Shown here in pieces: positions 16,744 through 25,416 of a DNA stretch of 64,000 bases (its first letter is position 1; every line of letters starts with the position of its first letter). The position numbers and the translations under genes were made by a program. The notes under the pieces are model-generated. The model saw only the letters and a program-made list of their open reading frames with translations. It had not been told where the DNA came from and made no database searches. The stretch is from Neobacillus cucumis (GTDB lineage Bacteria > Bacillota > Bacilli > Bacillales_B > DSM-18226), in the NCBI RefSeq assembly GCF_016107705.1, contig NZ_JAEHGC010000011.1:62001-126000 (forward strand). The letters run 5' to 3'.

Positions 16744-18106
16744 CGATGAACAAGCGATTTGTGCTTCACTTAGCTTTGCTCTTGAGGATGATTATTTTAT
16801 GATGACCACAACGGATCCGGAGGAAGGTATCCGGATAGTGGAAAAAGAACGGGTAGATATTATACTGCTGGATCTTCGTATTGGGCGTTACAATGGGATG
16901 GATGTTTTGCAAAGAATTAAACAAAAAGACCCGTCCGTGACCGTCATCATGATGACTGCTTATGCTTCAATAGAAACATCCATCGAAGCAATCAAAATGG
17001 GTGCCTATTATTATATTGAAAAACCGATTAATATTGAAAATCTATCCTTGCTCTTATTAAGGGCCTCTGAGTTTAAACAAATCTCGAACATGCTAGAAAC
17101 TCTCCATGAAGAGCTGGAGGAAAAGAAGGGCTTTAAAGACTTCTTAGGAAATAGTAAAGCGATGAAATATGTATTTTCGATGATTGATCGGATTAAGGAT
17201 ATCGATTCTTGCGTGTTAATTACAGGAGAAAGTGGAACGGGGAAAGAACTTGTGGCAAAAAGGATTCATTTTTCAGGGAAGCGGAAGGATGGACCATTAG
17301 AGATTCTGAATTGCGCAGCCATTCCTGAAACCTTACTTGAATCTGAATTATTCGGCTATGAAAAGGGAGCTTTTACAGGGGCAACACAGTCAAAGGAAGG
17401 AAAGTGGGTCGCAGCAAATGGGGGAACTTTATTTCTGGATGAAATTAGTGAGATGCCCCTGCCCCTTCAAGCGAAATTATTGCGGGTCATTCAAGAACGT
17501 GAAGTGACACCTCTAGGATCGAATAAGAAAATTTCATTAGATGTTCGGATTTTATGTGCGGCGAATAAAGATATTGCACAGATGGTCCAAGAAGGGAAGT
17601 TCCGGGAGGATTTGTATTTCAGACTGAACGTGATTCCGATTAAAACACCGCCATTACGAGAGCGAAAAGAGGATCTGCCGCTGTTGATTGATTATTTTTT
17701 GCAAAAGTATTGTAAAGAAATGAACAGAGAAAAGAGATCTCTTTCTGCTGCTGCCCGCAGACTTTTACTTGACTATCACTATCCGGGAAATGTTCGGGAG
17801 CTGGGAAATATCATTGAATACGCAGTAGCACTTTCCATTGATACCGTCATTGATGAGGGGGATTTGCCTTATTACATGCTCGAGCAAAAGAAAGAGGATG
17901 GTGGTATATCGAATGATGATGAAAATAGTATCGTCATTCCGATCGGTCTATCCATGAAGGAAATTGAGAAAAAGGTCATTTCTGGAACGTTAAAACATTG
18001 TGGAAAACACCGGCAACGGACTGCCGAGACCTTACAGATTTCGGAAAGAAGTCTCCGGGATAAAATAAAACTATATGAAATCGAAAAACAGCTAATGAAC
18101 GAATAA
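16718..18106 (+). CDS. NtrC-family sigma-54-dependent response regulator
   Basis: The response regulator of the preceding kinase. A receiver domain begins PRVLVIDDEQAI with the phospho-acceptor Asp in IILLDLRIG and Lys in YIEKPIN. A sigma-54 AAA+ domain follows with Walker A GESGTGKE, the sigma-54 contact loop GAFTGA and Walker B TLFLDEISEM, then a Fis-type helix-turn-helix (HRQRTAETLQISERSLRDKI). The start is TTG at 16718, 7 nt after AAAGGAGGAG, overlapping the kinase by 26 nt. It probably activates the sigma-54 promoter at 18217 through the paired dyads at 18117-18153. Confidence 0.91.
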   Translation: MKPRVLVIDDEQAICASLSFALEDDYFMMTTTDPEEGIRIVEKERVDIILLDLRIGRYNGMDVLQRIKQKDPSVTVIMMTAYASIETSIEAIKMGAYYYIEKPINIENLSLLLLRASEFKQISNMLETLHEELEEKKGFKDFLGNSKAMKYVFSMIDRIKDIDSCVLITGESGTGKELVAKRIHFSGKRKDGPLEILNCAAIPETLLESELFGYEKGAFTGATQSKEGKWVAANGGTLFLDEISEMPLPLQAKLLRVIQEREVTPLGSNKKISLDVRILCAANKDIAQMVQEGKFREDLYFRLNVIPIKTPPLRERKEDLPLLIDYFLQKYCKEMNREKRSLSAAARRLLLDYHYPGNVRELGNIIEYAVALSIDTVIDEGDLPYYMLEQKKEDGGISNDDENSIVIPIGLSMKEIEKKVISGTLKHCGKHRQRTAETLQISERSLRDKIKLYEIEKQLMNE

Positions 18107-18116
18107 ATAGGGTTAT

Positions 18117-18153
18117 CGGCAAATTCTGCCGAAAATAGCGGCAGAATTTGCCG
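18117..18153. promoter_or_regulatory. Two CGGCA-N5-TGCCG dyads: candidate enhancer, also a hairpin terminator
   Basis: CGGCAAATTCTGCCG (18117-18131) and CGGCAGAATTTGCCG (18139-18153) are each palindromic with a 5-bp centre, are exact complements of each other, and have centres 22 bp apart (two helical turns). They lie 60-100 bp upstream of the -24/-12 promoter. Folded as RNA they form a perfect 15-bp stem with a 7-nt loop followed by CTTTTCTTTTT, so the site can also terminate the regulator transcript. Confidence 0.7.
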
Positions 18154-18216
18154 CTTTTCTTTTTAAAAAAGGAACCCTTATTTATGAAAACGCTTTTAAA
18201 TTCAATAATCTGAAAA

Positions 18217-18233
18217 TTGGCACGGTAATTGCA
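18217..18233 (+). promoter_or_regulatory. Sigma-54 (-24/-12) promoter of the TAXI/ABC operon
   Basis: TTGGCAC-N5-TTGCA matches the sigma-54 consensus, with GG and GC 12 bp apart. It lies 30 bp before the TAXI-protein start and just downstream of a sigma-54-dependent regulator gene. Confidence 0.88.
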
Positions 18234-18262
18234 AGTATTATGGATGTAAAGGAGGACCGTCA

Positions 18263-19240
18263 TTGAAAACAGGGACACTTTTAAAAATCTTAGTCCTTTT
18301 ACTCTTTCTTTTGATTGGGTGTATAACCATTAGTCGGGAATTATTTTCAACCGGGGTTCAAGCCGTTCCTCCCCCTTCAGAGGAACTCACAGGGAGTCAA
18401 TCTCCATTGGTGATTGCAACGGGTGATATGTCGGGTGTCTATTTTCCTTTGGGACAAGCGATGGCTGACTTATTTCGAAAGTACAATGGAAAAGCAGCTG
18501 GAACACAAGTGACCCACGCTTCGATTCAGAATACAAAGCTAGTGAGTCAGAAACAAGCGGAATTAGGATTTAGTACGGTGGATGCCCTTGCATTGCCAGA
18601 AACGAAAAAAAGGAAGATTCTCGCCCTTACTGGACTTTACTCGAATTATATCCAGATTGTCACGACCAAAAGTGATATTCACACGTTAGAGGATTTACGA
18701 GGGAAAAGAGTCAGTATTGGAACTGACGGGAGCGGAACCAAGCTGATGGCTGAAAGGATCCTAAAGGCTGCTAATCTAGCAAGCGATGAAATGGATGTAT
18801 CGACTCTTTCCTTCACACAATCAGCGGATGCATTAAGAAATGGAACGATTGATGTTGCGTTCTTTTCTTCTGGTTTACCGAATCCAGTGATTTCGGAACT
18901 TGCTTCAGAGATGAAAATCTCACTTGTTCCGATTCCAAAACAAATGGCTGAAGACCTTCATGAGAAGTATGAATTTTACACACTGGATGAAATTAGCGGT
19001 CAAACTTACGCTGGGATCGAGCGTACACCTACATTAGCGGTAAAAAATGTACTTTTTACATACCCGGATTTACCTAAAAAAGAAGCTTATCAAATGGTCA
19101 AAACGTTATATGAACATTTACAGGAAACGCAAAACGCTCGCCCAGAAGTAATGGAAATCCATTTATCTGAAGCAACTGCAGGGATTCCAATCGATTTCCA
19201 TCCTGGCGCAAAACAATTTTTCAATGAAATCATCCATTAA
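18263..19240 (+). CDS. TAXI-family TRAP-type solute-binding lipoprotein
   Basis: A lipid-anchored extracytoplasmic receptor of the TAXI branch. The signal peptide ends in lipobox LLIGC, followed by the TAXI core (SPLVIATGDMSGVYFPLGQA, then RVSIGTDGSGTKLMAERIL and DALRNGTIDVAFFSSGLP). Such proteins normally work with a fused DctQM permease, but none is encoded here. Instead the next genes are a complete Pot-type ABC transporter. Start is TTG at 18263 after AAGGAGG. It is the first gene of the sigma-54-driven transcript and may serve as co-receptor for the upstream kinase or deliver ligand to the ABC system. Confidence 0.82.
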   Translation: MKTGTLLKILVLLLFLLIGCITISRELFSTGVQAVPPPSEELTGSQSPLVIATGDMSGVYFPLGQAMADLFRKYNGKAAGTQVTHASIQNTKLVSQKQAELGFSTVDALALPETKKRKILALTGLYSNYIQIVTTKSDIHTLEDLRGKRVSIGTDGSGTKLMAERILKAANLASDEMDVSTLSFTQSADALRNGTIDVAFFSSGLPNPVISELASEMKISLVPIPKQMAEDLHEKYEFYTLDEISGQTYAGIERTPTLAVKNVLFTYPDLPKKEAYQMVKTLYEHLQETQNARPEVMEIHLSEATAGIPIDFHPGAKQFFNEIIH

Positions 19241-19276
19241 AATACCACTACAAATAAAAATAGGGGGCAAGTGAAT

Positions 19277-20371
19277 ATGAAAAAGATCCTTTCCTTAATT
19301 TCAATCGCTTTACTAATTGTTTTATCAGCCTGTGGCGCTCCTAATCCACAAAAGGCCGGGGGGACTGCGAAAGCGGGTAAAGATGGAGAAAAATCTATTA
19401 CCATTGCAGGAAATGGCGGGGTTATTGAAAAAACCATTCGTGACGTGATTGCTCCGAAATTCAAAAAGGAAACAGGTATCACGGTGAACTTTATTCCAGG
19501 TCTTTCTGGAGAAATTTTATCGAAGGTAGAATTACAAAAAAATGCTCCACAAATTGATATTGCGATCTTTGTACCGACAGATGTACAGCGCGCAAATGAT
19601 AAGGGGCTTATCGATAAAATAGATGAATCAAATGCTCCTAATATGAGTCATGTGGATCCGAAGTTTGTAGCCGTTGAGGGTGCAGGCGCTCCCATATTTG
19701 GATTAGCCATTGCCCCAGCCTATAATACAAAATCGTTTAAAGAGAAGGGCTTGAAACCAATCGAATCATGGAACGACTTAGCATCTGGCCAATATGAAGG
19801 AAAAACAGCGTTTGTGGATATTACAAATGACTGGGGCTTTAACACATTGAACGCACTGGCAATGGCGAACGGCGGCGGTACAGATAATGTTGAACCAGGG
19901 ATCAAAAAAGCAAAAGAGCTAGCCGGTTACTCCACGACTTTTTATAAAAATTCAACCCAAGTGATGCCAGCACTTCAGCAAGGTGCTGCAGACGTAACCG
20001 TAATGGGAAGCTATGCGATTGGTGATTTAGCGGTTCAAGGCGTTCCACTTAAAATGGTTGTACCAAAAGAAGGGGTACCGGTCCAAGCCTTTAGTGGAAC
20101 CCTTGTGAAAAATACTCCTCACGAGAAGGAAGCACTTGAATTCCTCAACTATGTAGTAAGTGATGAATCACAGGCTTTAATTGCAGAACAAGGATTTTAT
20201 CCAGTTGTTAAAGGTGTTGAGTTTCCAGAGAAATACCAAGAATCGATTGGGCTAAAGGATACAGACAAAACCTATAAACCTGATTTTGCTGCATTTGCGA
20301 AAATCCGGGCTGAATGGTCTGATCGTTGGACGAAAGAAGTAGTTCCAGAAATCGGTAAAAAATTGAAATAA
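19277..20371 (+). CDS. ABC transporter extracellular solute-binding lipoprotein (spermidine/putrescine/iron type)
   Basis: The receptor of the Pot-type importer. The signal peptide has lipobox VLSAC (Cys about residue 19), then SITIAGNGGVIEKTIRDVIA and KFKKETGITVNFIPG, typical of the family-1/6 fold used for polyamines, iron and 2-aminoethylphosphonate. ATG at 19277 follows AGGGGGC; an upstream GTG at 19271 sits too close to it. The gene lies between the TAXI lipoprotein and the ATPase, all co-directional. The ligand cannot be read from sequence. Confidence 0.87.
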   Translation: MKKILSLISIALLIVLSACGAPNPQKAGGTAKAGKDGEKSITIAGNGGVIEKTIRDVIAPKFKKETGITVNFIPGLSGEILSKVELQKNAPQIDIAIFVPTDVQRANDKGLIDKIDESNAPNMSHVDPKFVAVEGAGAPIFGLAIAPAYNTKSFKEKGLKPIESWNDLASGQYEGKTAFVDITNDWGFNTLNALAMANGGGTDNVEPGIKKAKELAGYSTTFYKNSTQVMPALQQGAADVTVMGSYAIGDLAVQGVPLKMVVPKEGVPVQAFSGTLVKNTPHEKEALEFLNYVVSDESQALIAEQGFYPVVKGVEFPEKYQESIGLKDTDKTYKPDFAAFAKIRAEWSDRWTKEVVPEIGKKLK

Positions 20372-20388
20372 GAATGGAGGGACGTACC

Positions 20389-21486
20389 ATGAATGCCATT
20401 ACTTACGATGTAGAGATCAGGGGTGCAAGAAAGCAATTCGGATCAAATGTAGTATTGAATGATATTGACTTAGAAGTAAAACAGGGTGAGTTGTTAACAC
20501 TGCTCGGACCCTCAGGCTGTGGGAAATCGACTACATTGAATTTAATTGCAGGCTTTCTGGAAGCTGATCAGGGTGATGTTTATATTAAAGGGAAAAAGGT
20601 CACGAAAGTCCCCCCTTATAAGCGCGATTTAGGTATGGTGTTTCAAACGTATTCCCTGTTTCCACATATGACGGTGCAAGAAAACCTAAGCTTTGGTTTG
20701 AACCTAAGAAAAGTGGCTAAATCGGAACAAAAAAAGAAAATCGATCGAGTTCTTGAACTGGTGAAGATGTCTGGGCTTGAACACCGTTATCCACGGGAAT
20801 TATCGGGAGGTCAAAGGCAGCGTGTCGCAATCGCCAGAGCGCTTGTCGTGGAACCGGAATTACTGCTGCTCGATGAACCACTATCCAATCTGGATGCAAA
20901 ATTACGGCATGAACTACGCGCAGAAATTAAGCGTTTACAAAAAGAAATAGGGGTAACCACGATTTTTGTTACCCATGATCAAGAGGAAGCTTTATCGATG
21001 TCTGACCGGGTAGTGGTGATGAACGCAGGAAAAATTGAACAGATCAGTACACCGACCGCAATCTACAATCATCCTGACACTGAATTTGTCTTTCAATTCA
21101 TTGGAAAGTCGAATTCGTTTGAAGGAGAGGTTGTGGAAACCGATGGCAGGAAAATTTCGGTGAAGGTAGGTAAGGAGATCATTCATGTCGATTCGGCCAA
21201 TATGATTGGCGAGAATCGTTCAGTGAGAGCAGGGGATGAGGTGAAACTTTATATCCGCCCTGAGAATGTTCACATTTCCTCGACGAGGGAAACCTCATCA
21301 ACATTGGAACTTCAGCCTGCTAAAATCATGCAGCTTAATTACCTTGGTACTTCATGGGAAGTGGATGTTTCCCTGCAAGGGAAAACGCTTCAATTATTAA
21401 CCAGTTCCTATGACTCTACTTGGCAAAATGGGAGTGAGGTGTATGTTGGATGGAACCCATCAGAAATTATGCTGATCAAGAAGTAA
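20389..21486 (+). CDS. ABC transporter ATP-binding protein (PotA-like)
   Basis: A 365-aa ATPase with Walker A LGPSGCGKST, Q-loop MVFQTYSLFPHM, signature LSGGQRQRVAIARAL, Walker B LLLLDEPLSNLD, H-loop VTHDQEEA and a C-terminal TOBE domain (VKLYIRPENVHI onward), the architecture of PotA/FbpC/PhnT. ATG at 20389 is chosen because GGAGGG lies just upstream; the earlier ATG at 20374 overlaps that site. It overlaps the next permease gene by 37 nt, which indicates translational coupling. Confidence 0.9.
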   Translation: MNAITYDVEIRGARKQFGSNVVLNDIDLEVKQGELLTLLGPSGCGKSTTLNLIAGFLEADQGDVYIKGKKVTKVPPYKRDLGMVFQTYSLFPHMTVQENLSFGLNLRKVAKSEQKKKIDRVLELVKMSGLEHRYPRELSGGQRQRVAIARALVVEPELLLLDEPLSNLDAKLRHELRAEIKRLQKEIGVTTIFVTHDQEEALSMSDRVVVMNAGKIEQISTPTAIYNHPDTEFVFQFIGKSNSFEGEVVETDGRKISVKVGKEIIHVDSANMIGENRSVRAGDEVKLYIRPENVHISSTRETSSTLELQPAKIMQLNYLGTSWEVDVSLQGKTLQLLTSSYDSTWQNGSEVYVGWNPSEIMLIKK

Positions 21487-22397
21487 GTAAGCAAGGAGAG
21501 GTAAAGGCGGAACCGCAAAAAAAGACGAAAGTGAAAAAAAGAAGAAGTTATATTGCCGGGCTTCTTCTTTTAATCCCGATCCTCTTATTCATCTTTGGAT
21601 TTTTTGTTGTTCCGATGCTGTATATTTTGTATTTAAGTTTTATTTCTACTGAAAATTTGAATGGTGCGGATGCCGTTTTTAGCCTACAAAACTATATCAC
21701 GTTATTTACCGACAGCTATTACTTATCTTCGATGTGGCTGACAGTGAAAATTAGTTTATATTCTGTGCTTGTTTCCCTTATCCTAGGATATCCAATCGCG
21801 TTAACGATGGCGAAAAGCTCCGTTAAGGTTCGGGGATATATTACGTTATTAATTGCTTCCCCACTTTTGGTCAGCATTGTCGTACGTAATTTTGGCTGGT
21901 ACTTATTATTATTGCCGAACGGTACAATCAACTCACTTTTAATGAATATGGGCCTTATTCATAAGCCGCTCAATCTATTATTCTCTGAAATTGGTGTTGT
22001 CATCGGGCTCTCAAACGCCTATTTGCCTTTCATGGTATTAGCGATTGTGACGAGCTTGTATAATATTGACCCTTCATTAGAGAAAGCGGGAGCCATTCTT
22101 GGTGCTAGTCCACTACGGAGCTTTTTTTCGATTACTCTTCCGCTTAGCTTGCCTGGGATCGTATCAGGCTGTGTGCTTGTGTTTAGTTTATCGATGAGTG
22201 CCTATGTCACTCCTTCTTTAATGGGAGGCGCGAATGTTCCGATGATGCCAGTGGTTGTATACGATCAAATTAACAACCTTCTGAAATGGACGTTTGGTTC
22301 AGCATTATCGTACGTACTCCTATTCATTACGCTCCTTTCCGTATTCATCTTTACACGAGCATTTGAAAAAAGTAAGTTTCGGGAGGTGTTCCGTTGA
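21450..22397 (+). CDS. ABC transporter permease (PotB-like)
   Basis: First membrane subunit of the Pot-type importer, 315 aa with about six helices beginning at YIAGLLLLIPILLFIFGFF. The EAA-type loop reads EKAGAILGASPLRSFFSITL. A charged 30-residue N-terminal segment rich in Lys/Glu precedes helix 1. ATG at 21450 has GAGGTG 8 nt upstream, inside the ATPase gene; a later GTG start cannot be excluded. The stop overlaps the PotC-like start. Confidence 0.87.
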   Translation: MEPIRNYADQEVSKQGEVKAEPQKKTKVKKRRSYIAGLLLLIPILLFIFGFFVVPMLYILYLSFISTENLNGADAVFSLQNYITLFTDSYYLSSMWLTVKISLYSVLVSLILGYPIALTMAKSSVKVRGYITLLIASPLLVSIVVRNFGWYLLLLPNGTINSLLMNMGLIHKPLNLLFSEIGVVIGLSNAYLPFMVLAIVTSLYNIDPSLEKAGAILGASPLRSFFSITLPLSLPGIVSGCVLVFSLSMSAYVTPSLMGGANVPMMPVVVYDQINNLLKWTFGSALSYVLLFITLLSVFIFTRAFEKSKFREVFR

Positions 22398-23194
22398 TGA
22401 AATTACTTGGAAAGTTCCGGGTGATCCTGGCTGCAATCGGGATCATCTATATCTTACTTCCATTAGTTGTGGTCATCCCTGCATCTTTTACAAGTGCAGC
22501 GTATCCAAGCTTTCCACCGAAAGGTTTTTCGCTGCAATGGTATACAAAGATTTTAGAACGGACTGAATTCGTCGAAGCCTTCTATAATAGTTTGCTCTTT
22601 GCATCCTTAGCCGCCTTTTTTGCGGTTGTATTCGGGACGCTTGGGGCACTTGCGATTGCGAAGTATGATATTCCAGGAAAGCACTATATTACATCCATCT
22701 TGACAGCGCCGTTAAGTGTACCCCAACTCGTACTAGGGATTGCTCTGTTGATCTATTTCACGCCGATGATGCTTGCCGGTACATCCACAGGATTTTTGAT
22801 TGCCCATACGATCATTTGTATCCCGTATGTGATTCGCTTGGTCTTAACGGGGTTAAGCGGATTTGATTACAATTTGGAAAAAGCAGCAGCGATTCTTGGG
22901 GCAAATCCATTTATCGTATTTTGGAAGGTGACCCTGCCGCTCATCAGACCGGCTATGATCTCCGGGGGATTATTCGCATTCTTGACCTCTTTTGATAATG
23001 TCACCGTCTCATTGTTTATGATTTCGCCAGATATGCGAACACTTCCAATCGAGATTTTCTCAACGATGCAGGATGCGTATAATCCAATTGTCGCTTCTGT
23101 TTCAAGTGTGGTTATTTTCATTTCTGTCATCTTAATCGTAATCCTTGAAAAGATTCATGGGGTTGGAAAGTTATTCGGTGGCACCCATCATTAG
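22397..23194 (+). CDS. ABC transporter permease (PotC-like)
   Basis: Second membrane subunit, about 265 aa with six helices. EAA loop: EKAAAILGANPFIVFWKVTLP. The ATG at 22397 follows GGGAGGTG by 8 nt and overlaps the PotB-like stop by one base; an in-frame TTG sits 3 nt upstream. It is the last gene before a strong terminator, so the transcript TAXI-SBP-ATPase-permease-permease ends here. Confidence 0.88.
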   Translation: MKLLGKFRVILAAIGIIYILLPLVVVIPASFTSAAYPSFPPKGFSLQWYTKILERTEFVEAFYNSLLFASLAAFFAVVFGTLGALAIAKYDIPGKHYITSILTAPLSVPQLVLGIALLIYFTPMMLAGTSTGFLIAHTIICIPYVIRLVLTGLSGFDYNLEKAAAILGANPFIVFWKVTLPLIRPAMISGGLFAFLTSFDNVTVSLFMISPDMRTLPIEIFSTMQDAYNPIVASVSSVVIFISVILIVILEKIHGVGKLFGGTHH

Positions 23195-23214
23195 GAATTA
23201 TGAGGAAAAAGAAA

Positions 23215-23258
23215 AGCCGGCCGTTTGCTAGTTATAGCAAAACAGCCGGCTGTTTTAA
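23215..23258. terminator. Bidirectional terminator between converging operons
   Basis: A long hairpin (AGCCGGCCGTTTGCTA paired with TAGCAAAACAGCCGGCT, one bulge) is followed by TTTT. It lies between the converging PotC-like and racemase-like genes. Confidence 0.85.
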
Positions 23259-23260
23259 GT

Positions 23261-23902
23261 TCAATAAGGATGATTTTTTAAATAGTTTATACATCGATTC
23301 ACCGTTGCTTGTGGAGCCGTGAGAATCGGAACAGAGGTCTGAACCTGATCGGCAATATGAGCCATACTGTACTGAGAAAGGACGATGACATCCACTCTCC
23401 CGTCCATTTGCTGAATCATGTTGCGTACCTTTTCGTCATGTTCATCGATCCTTCCCTGAAAAAGAAGATGGATGATTCCTGGGTCGACTAGAGATTCAAT
23501 GCTACAATCCGGTTTTTTGTCTCGTAAGTAACTCATTAAGGCAAGAGGTGTTTCTTTAACGGTGGAAATGAGGCCAATCCGTTCATAGGCAAGTGCTTCA
23601 TCCAACATGGCTTCATCTGACCGAAAGAGTTTAACATCATGCATGGGCTGCAATATGGATGTGATGTTATTAAAGGCGGAACAAGTCAATTGAATGCAAT
23701 TTGCTTCCGATTCAGCAGCAAGGTTGACCAATGCCGAAAATCTGCGAATGATTTCTGGGGTTACGCCCCCGGATTTTTCCATCATGGAAAGCAGATGGGT
23801 GTCCATAAAATGGAGCAGCTCCATTTCAGGGGCTGCTTTCTGAAAGGCTTTTTCAATCGGCTGTAAGGCTGTGGTCGTTGCATGGATCAAGGCTACTTTC
23901 AA
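23261..23902 (-). CDS. Aspartate/glutamate racemase-superfamily protein with one catalytic cysteine missing
   Basis: A 213-aa Asp/Glu/hydantoin racemase-fold protein (KVALIHATTTAL start). The first catalytic region is kept as CIQLTCSAFN, but the second, normally V-L-G-C-T-H, reads VLSQYSMA, so the second cysteine is replaced. Two-base racemisation is therefore unlikely; single-cysteine members include arylmalonate decarboxylase and maleate isomerase-like enzymes. It is read divergently from the GlcD-type oxidase gene, sharing a 100-bp promoter gap, and may belong to the same pathway. Start TTG follows AGAGGATG. Confidence 0.72.
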   Translation of the reverse strand: MKVALIHATTTALQPIEKAFQKAAPEMELLHFMDTHLLSMMEKSGGVTPEIIRRFSALVNLAAESEANCIQLTCSAFNNITSILQPMHDVKLFRSDEAMLDEALAYERIGLISTVKETPLALMSYLRDKKPDCSIESLVDPGIIHLLFQGRIDEHDEKVRNMIQQMDGRVDVIVLSQYSMAHIADQVQTSVPILTAPQATVNRCINYLKNHPY

Positions 23903-24003
23903 AATTTGTCATCCTCTTTCATTCTCATTTTGTTCATTATAACTATATTTGTATTATTATTGAATATTCTGTCTATATATTTTTAGAAAGGGAGGTTGGG
24001 GTC

Positions 24004-25416
24004 GTGATACATGCAGGAATCGAAAAAGAAATCCGCCAAGTGGTCCAGGACAAACGTCGAGTGCTTACAAATGAAGCAGATCTTGCCAGTTATTCCTATG
24101 ATGCCTCTTTCGGCGTGTTTCCCCCGGATGTTGTGGTGCAGCCCACTACTACGAATGAAGTGGTCGGAATTGTCAAAGTGGCCAATAAACATAAAACACC
24201 GATTTATCCAAGGGGAAAGGGAACGAGCTTAAGCGGTGGCCCCTTACCGGTTCATGGCGGGATTGTCCTTGATTTTTCTAAATGGACAGATACGTTAATC
24301 ATCGAACCAGATGATTTAGTCGCGATTGTTTCCCCGGGAGTCATCACGGCAGATATTAATAAAATGGCGAATTCATTTGGTCTGATGTATCCTCCTGATC
24401 CGAGCAGTTCCCATGTGTCAACCATTGGCGGGAATTTAGCGGAAAACGCCGGCGGCCCGCGCGGCCTTAAATATGGGGTGACGAAAGACTATGTGCTCGG
24501 CCTTGAAGTGGTGACGGCTGACGGTGAAGTCATCCAAACAGGGGGAAGAACGGTAAAAAATGTAACAGGCTATGACTTAACCAAATTAATTGTTGGTTCT
24601 GAAGGGACGTTAGCGATTATCACCAAAGCGATACTACAGCTAATCCCTAAACCACAATCTACCGGAACGTTAATGGTCCTTTTTGATGACCTCGTCATTG
24701 CCGGAAAAGCGATTTCCAGCATCCTGACAGGCGGGATTTTACCATCAAAATTAGAAATTATGGATCAAGCATCTGTTATTGCAGTAGAACAATTTGAGCC
24801 ATCCGGGTTACCTATCGATATCGAAGCGCTTTTATTAATCGAATTGGACGGACATCCTGCTGCCATCGAAGCAGAAGCTAAAAGGGTGAAGGCAATTTGT
24901 TTGGAAATTGGCGCGAGAGAAGTGAAAATAGCAGAAACAAAGGAAGAAGAAGCTGAACTTTGGAAGGCGCGAAAACTCGTTTCTCCCGCCATCGTTCGAA
25001 AAAAGCCAACGAAGATTTCAGAAGATGCTACCGTTCCGCGCAGTCGGATTCCAGACATGTTTCAACGTTTAAAGGAAATAAGAGAAAAATATAAAATTGA
25101 TTTAGTTGTATTTGGCCATGCTGGAGATGGGAATTTGCATCCCAATATCATAGCGGATAAACGTGATACCGAAGAAATGAAAACAGTTGAAAATGCAGTC
25201 GAGGAGATTTTTAAAGCTGCCGTGGAAATGGGCGGCACCTTATCAGGAGAACATGGGATTGGAACGATGAAGGCCCCGTTTATGGAAATGGAGTTGGGTA
25301 CATCCGGTTTATCGATGATGAAACGGATGAAACAAGCCTGGGATCCTCACAATCTCTTAAATCCTGGGAAAATATTTCCTGAGCCTGGACAAAGGTTTGT
25401 GTTAACAGATGAGTAG
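24004..25416 (+). CDS. glcD: FAD-linked 2-hydroxyacid oxidase subunit (GlcD-like)
   Basis: FAD subunit of a glycolate or D-lactate dehydrogenase. The FAD_binding_4 domain contains PPDVVVQPTTTNEVVGIVK and PRGKGTSLSGGPLPV, followed by GGNLAENAGGPRGLKYG. The C-terminal domain has HAGDGNLHPN and EHGIG. GTG at 24004 is used because AAAGGGAGG lies about 9 nt upstream and the protein then aligns with the family start; an upstream in-frame ATG at 23878 would place translation in the divergent promoter region. Length about 470 aa. The downstream gene overlaps by 8 nt and encodes the iron-sulfur partner. Substrate (glycolate, D-lactate or another 2-hydroxyacid) is undetermined. Confidence 0.88.
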   Translation: MIHAGIEKEIRQVVQDKRRVLTNEADLASYSYDASFGVFPPDVVVQPTTTNEVVGIVKVANKHKTPIYPRGKGTSLSGGPLPVHGGIVLDFSKWTDTLIIEPDDLVAIVSPGVITADINKMANSFGLMYPPDPSSSHVSTIGGNLAENAGGPRGLKYGVTKDYVLGLEVVTADGEVIQTGGRTVKNVTGYDLTKLIVGSEGTLAIITKAILQLIPKPQSTGTLMVLFDDLVIAGKAISSILTGGILPSKLEIMDQASVIAVEQFEPSGLPIDIEALLLIELDGHPAAIEAEAKRVKAICLEIGAREVKIAETKEEEAELWKARKLVSPAIVRKKPTKISEDATVPRSRIPDMFQRLKEIREKYKIDLVVFGHAGDGNLHPNIIADKRDTEEMKTVENAVEEIFKAAVEMGGTLSGEHGIGTMKAPFMEMELGTSGLSMMKRMKQAWDPHNLLNPGKIFPEPGQRFVLTDE

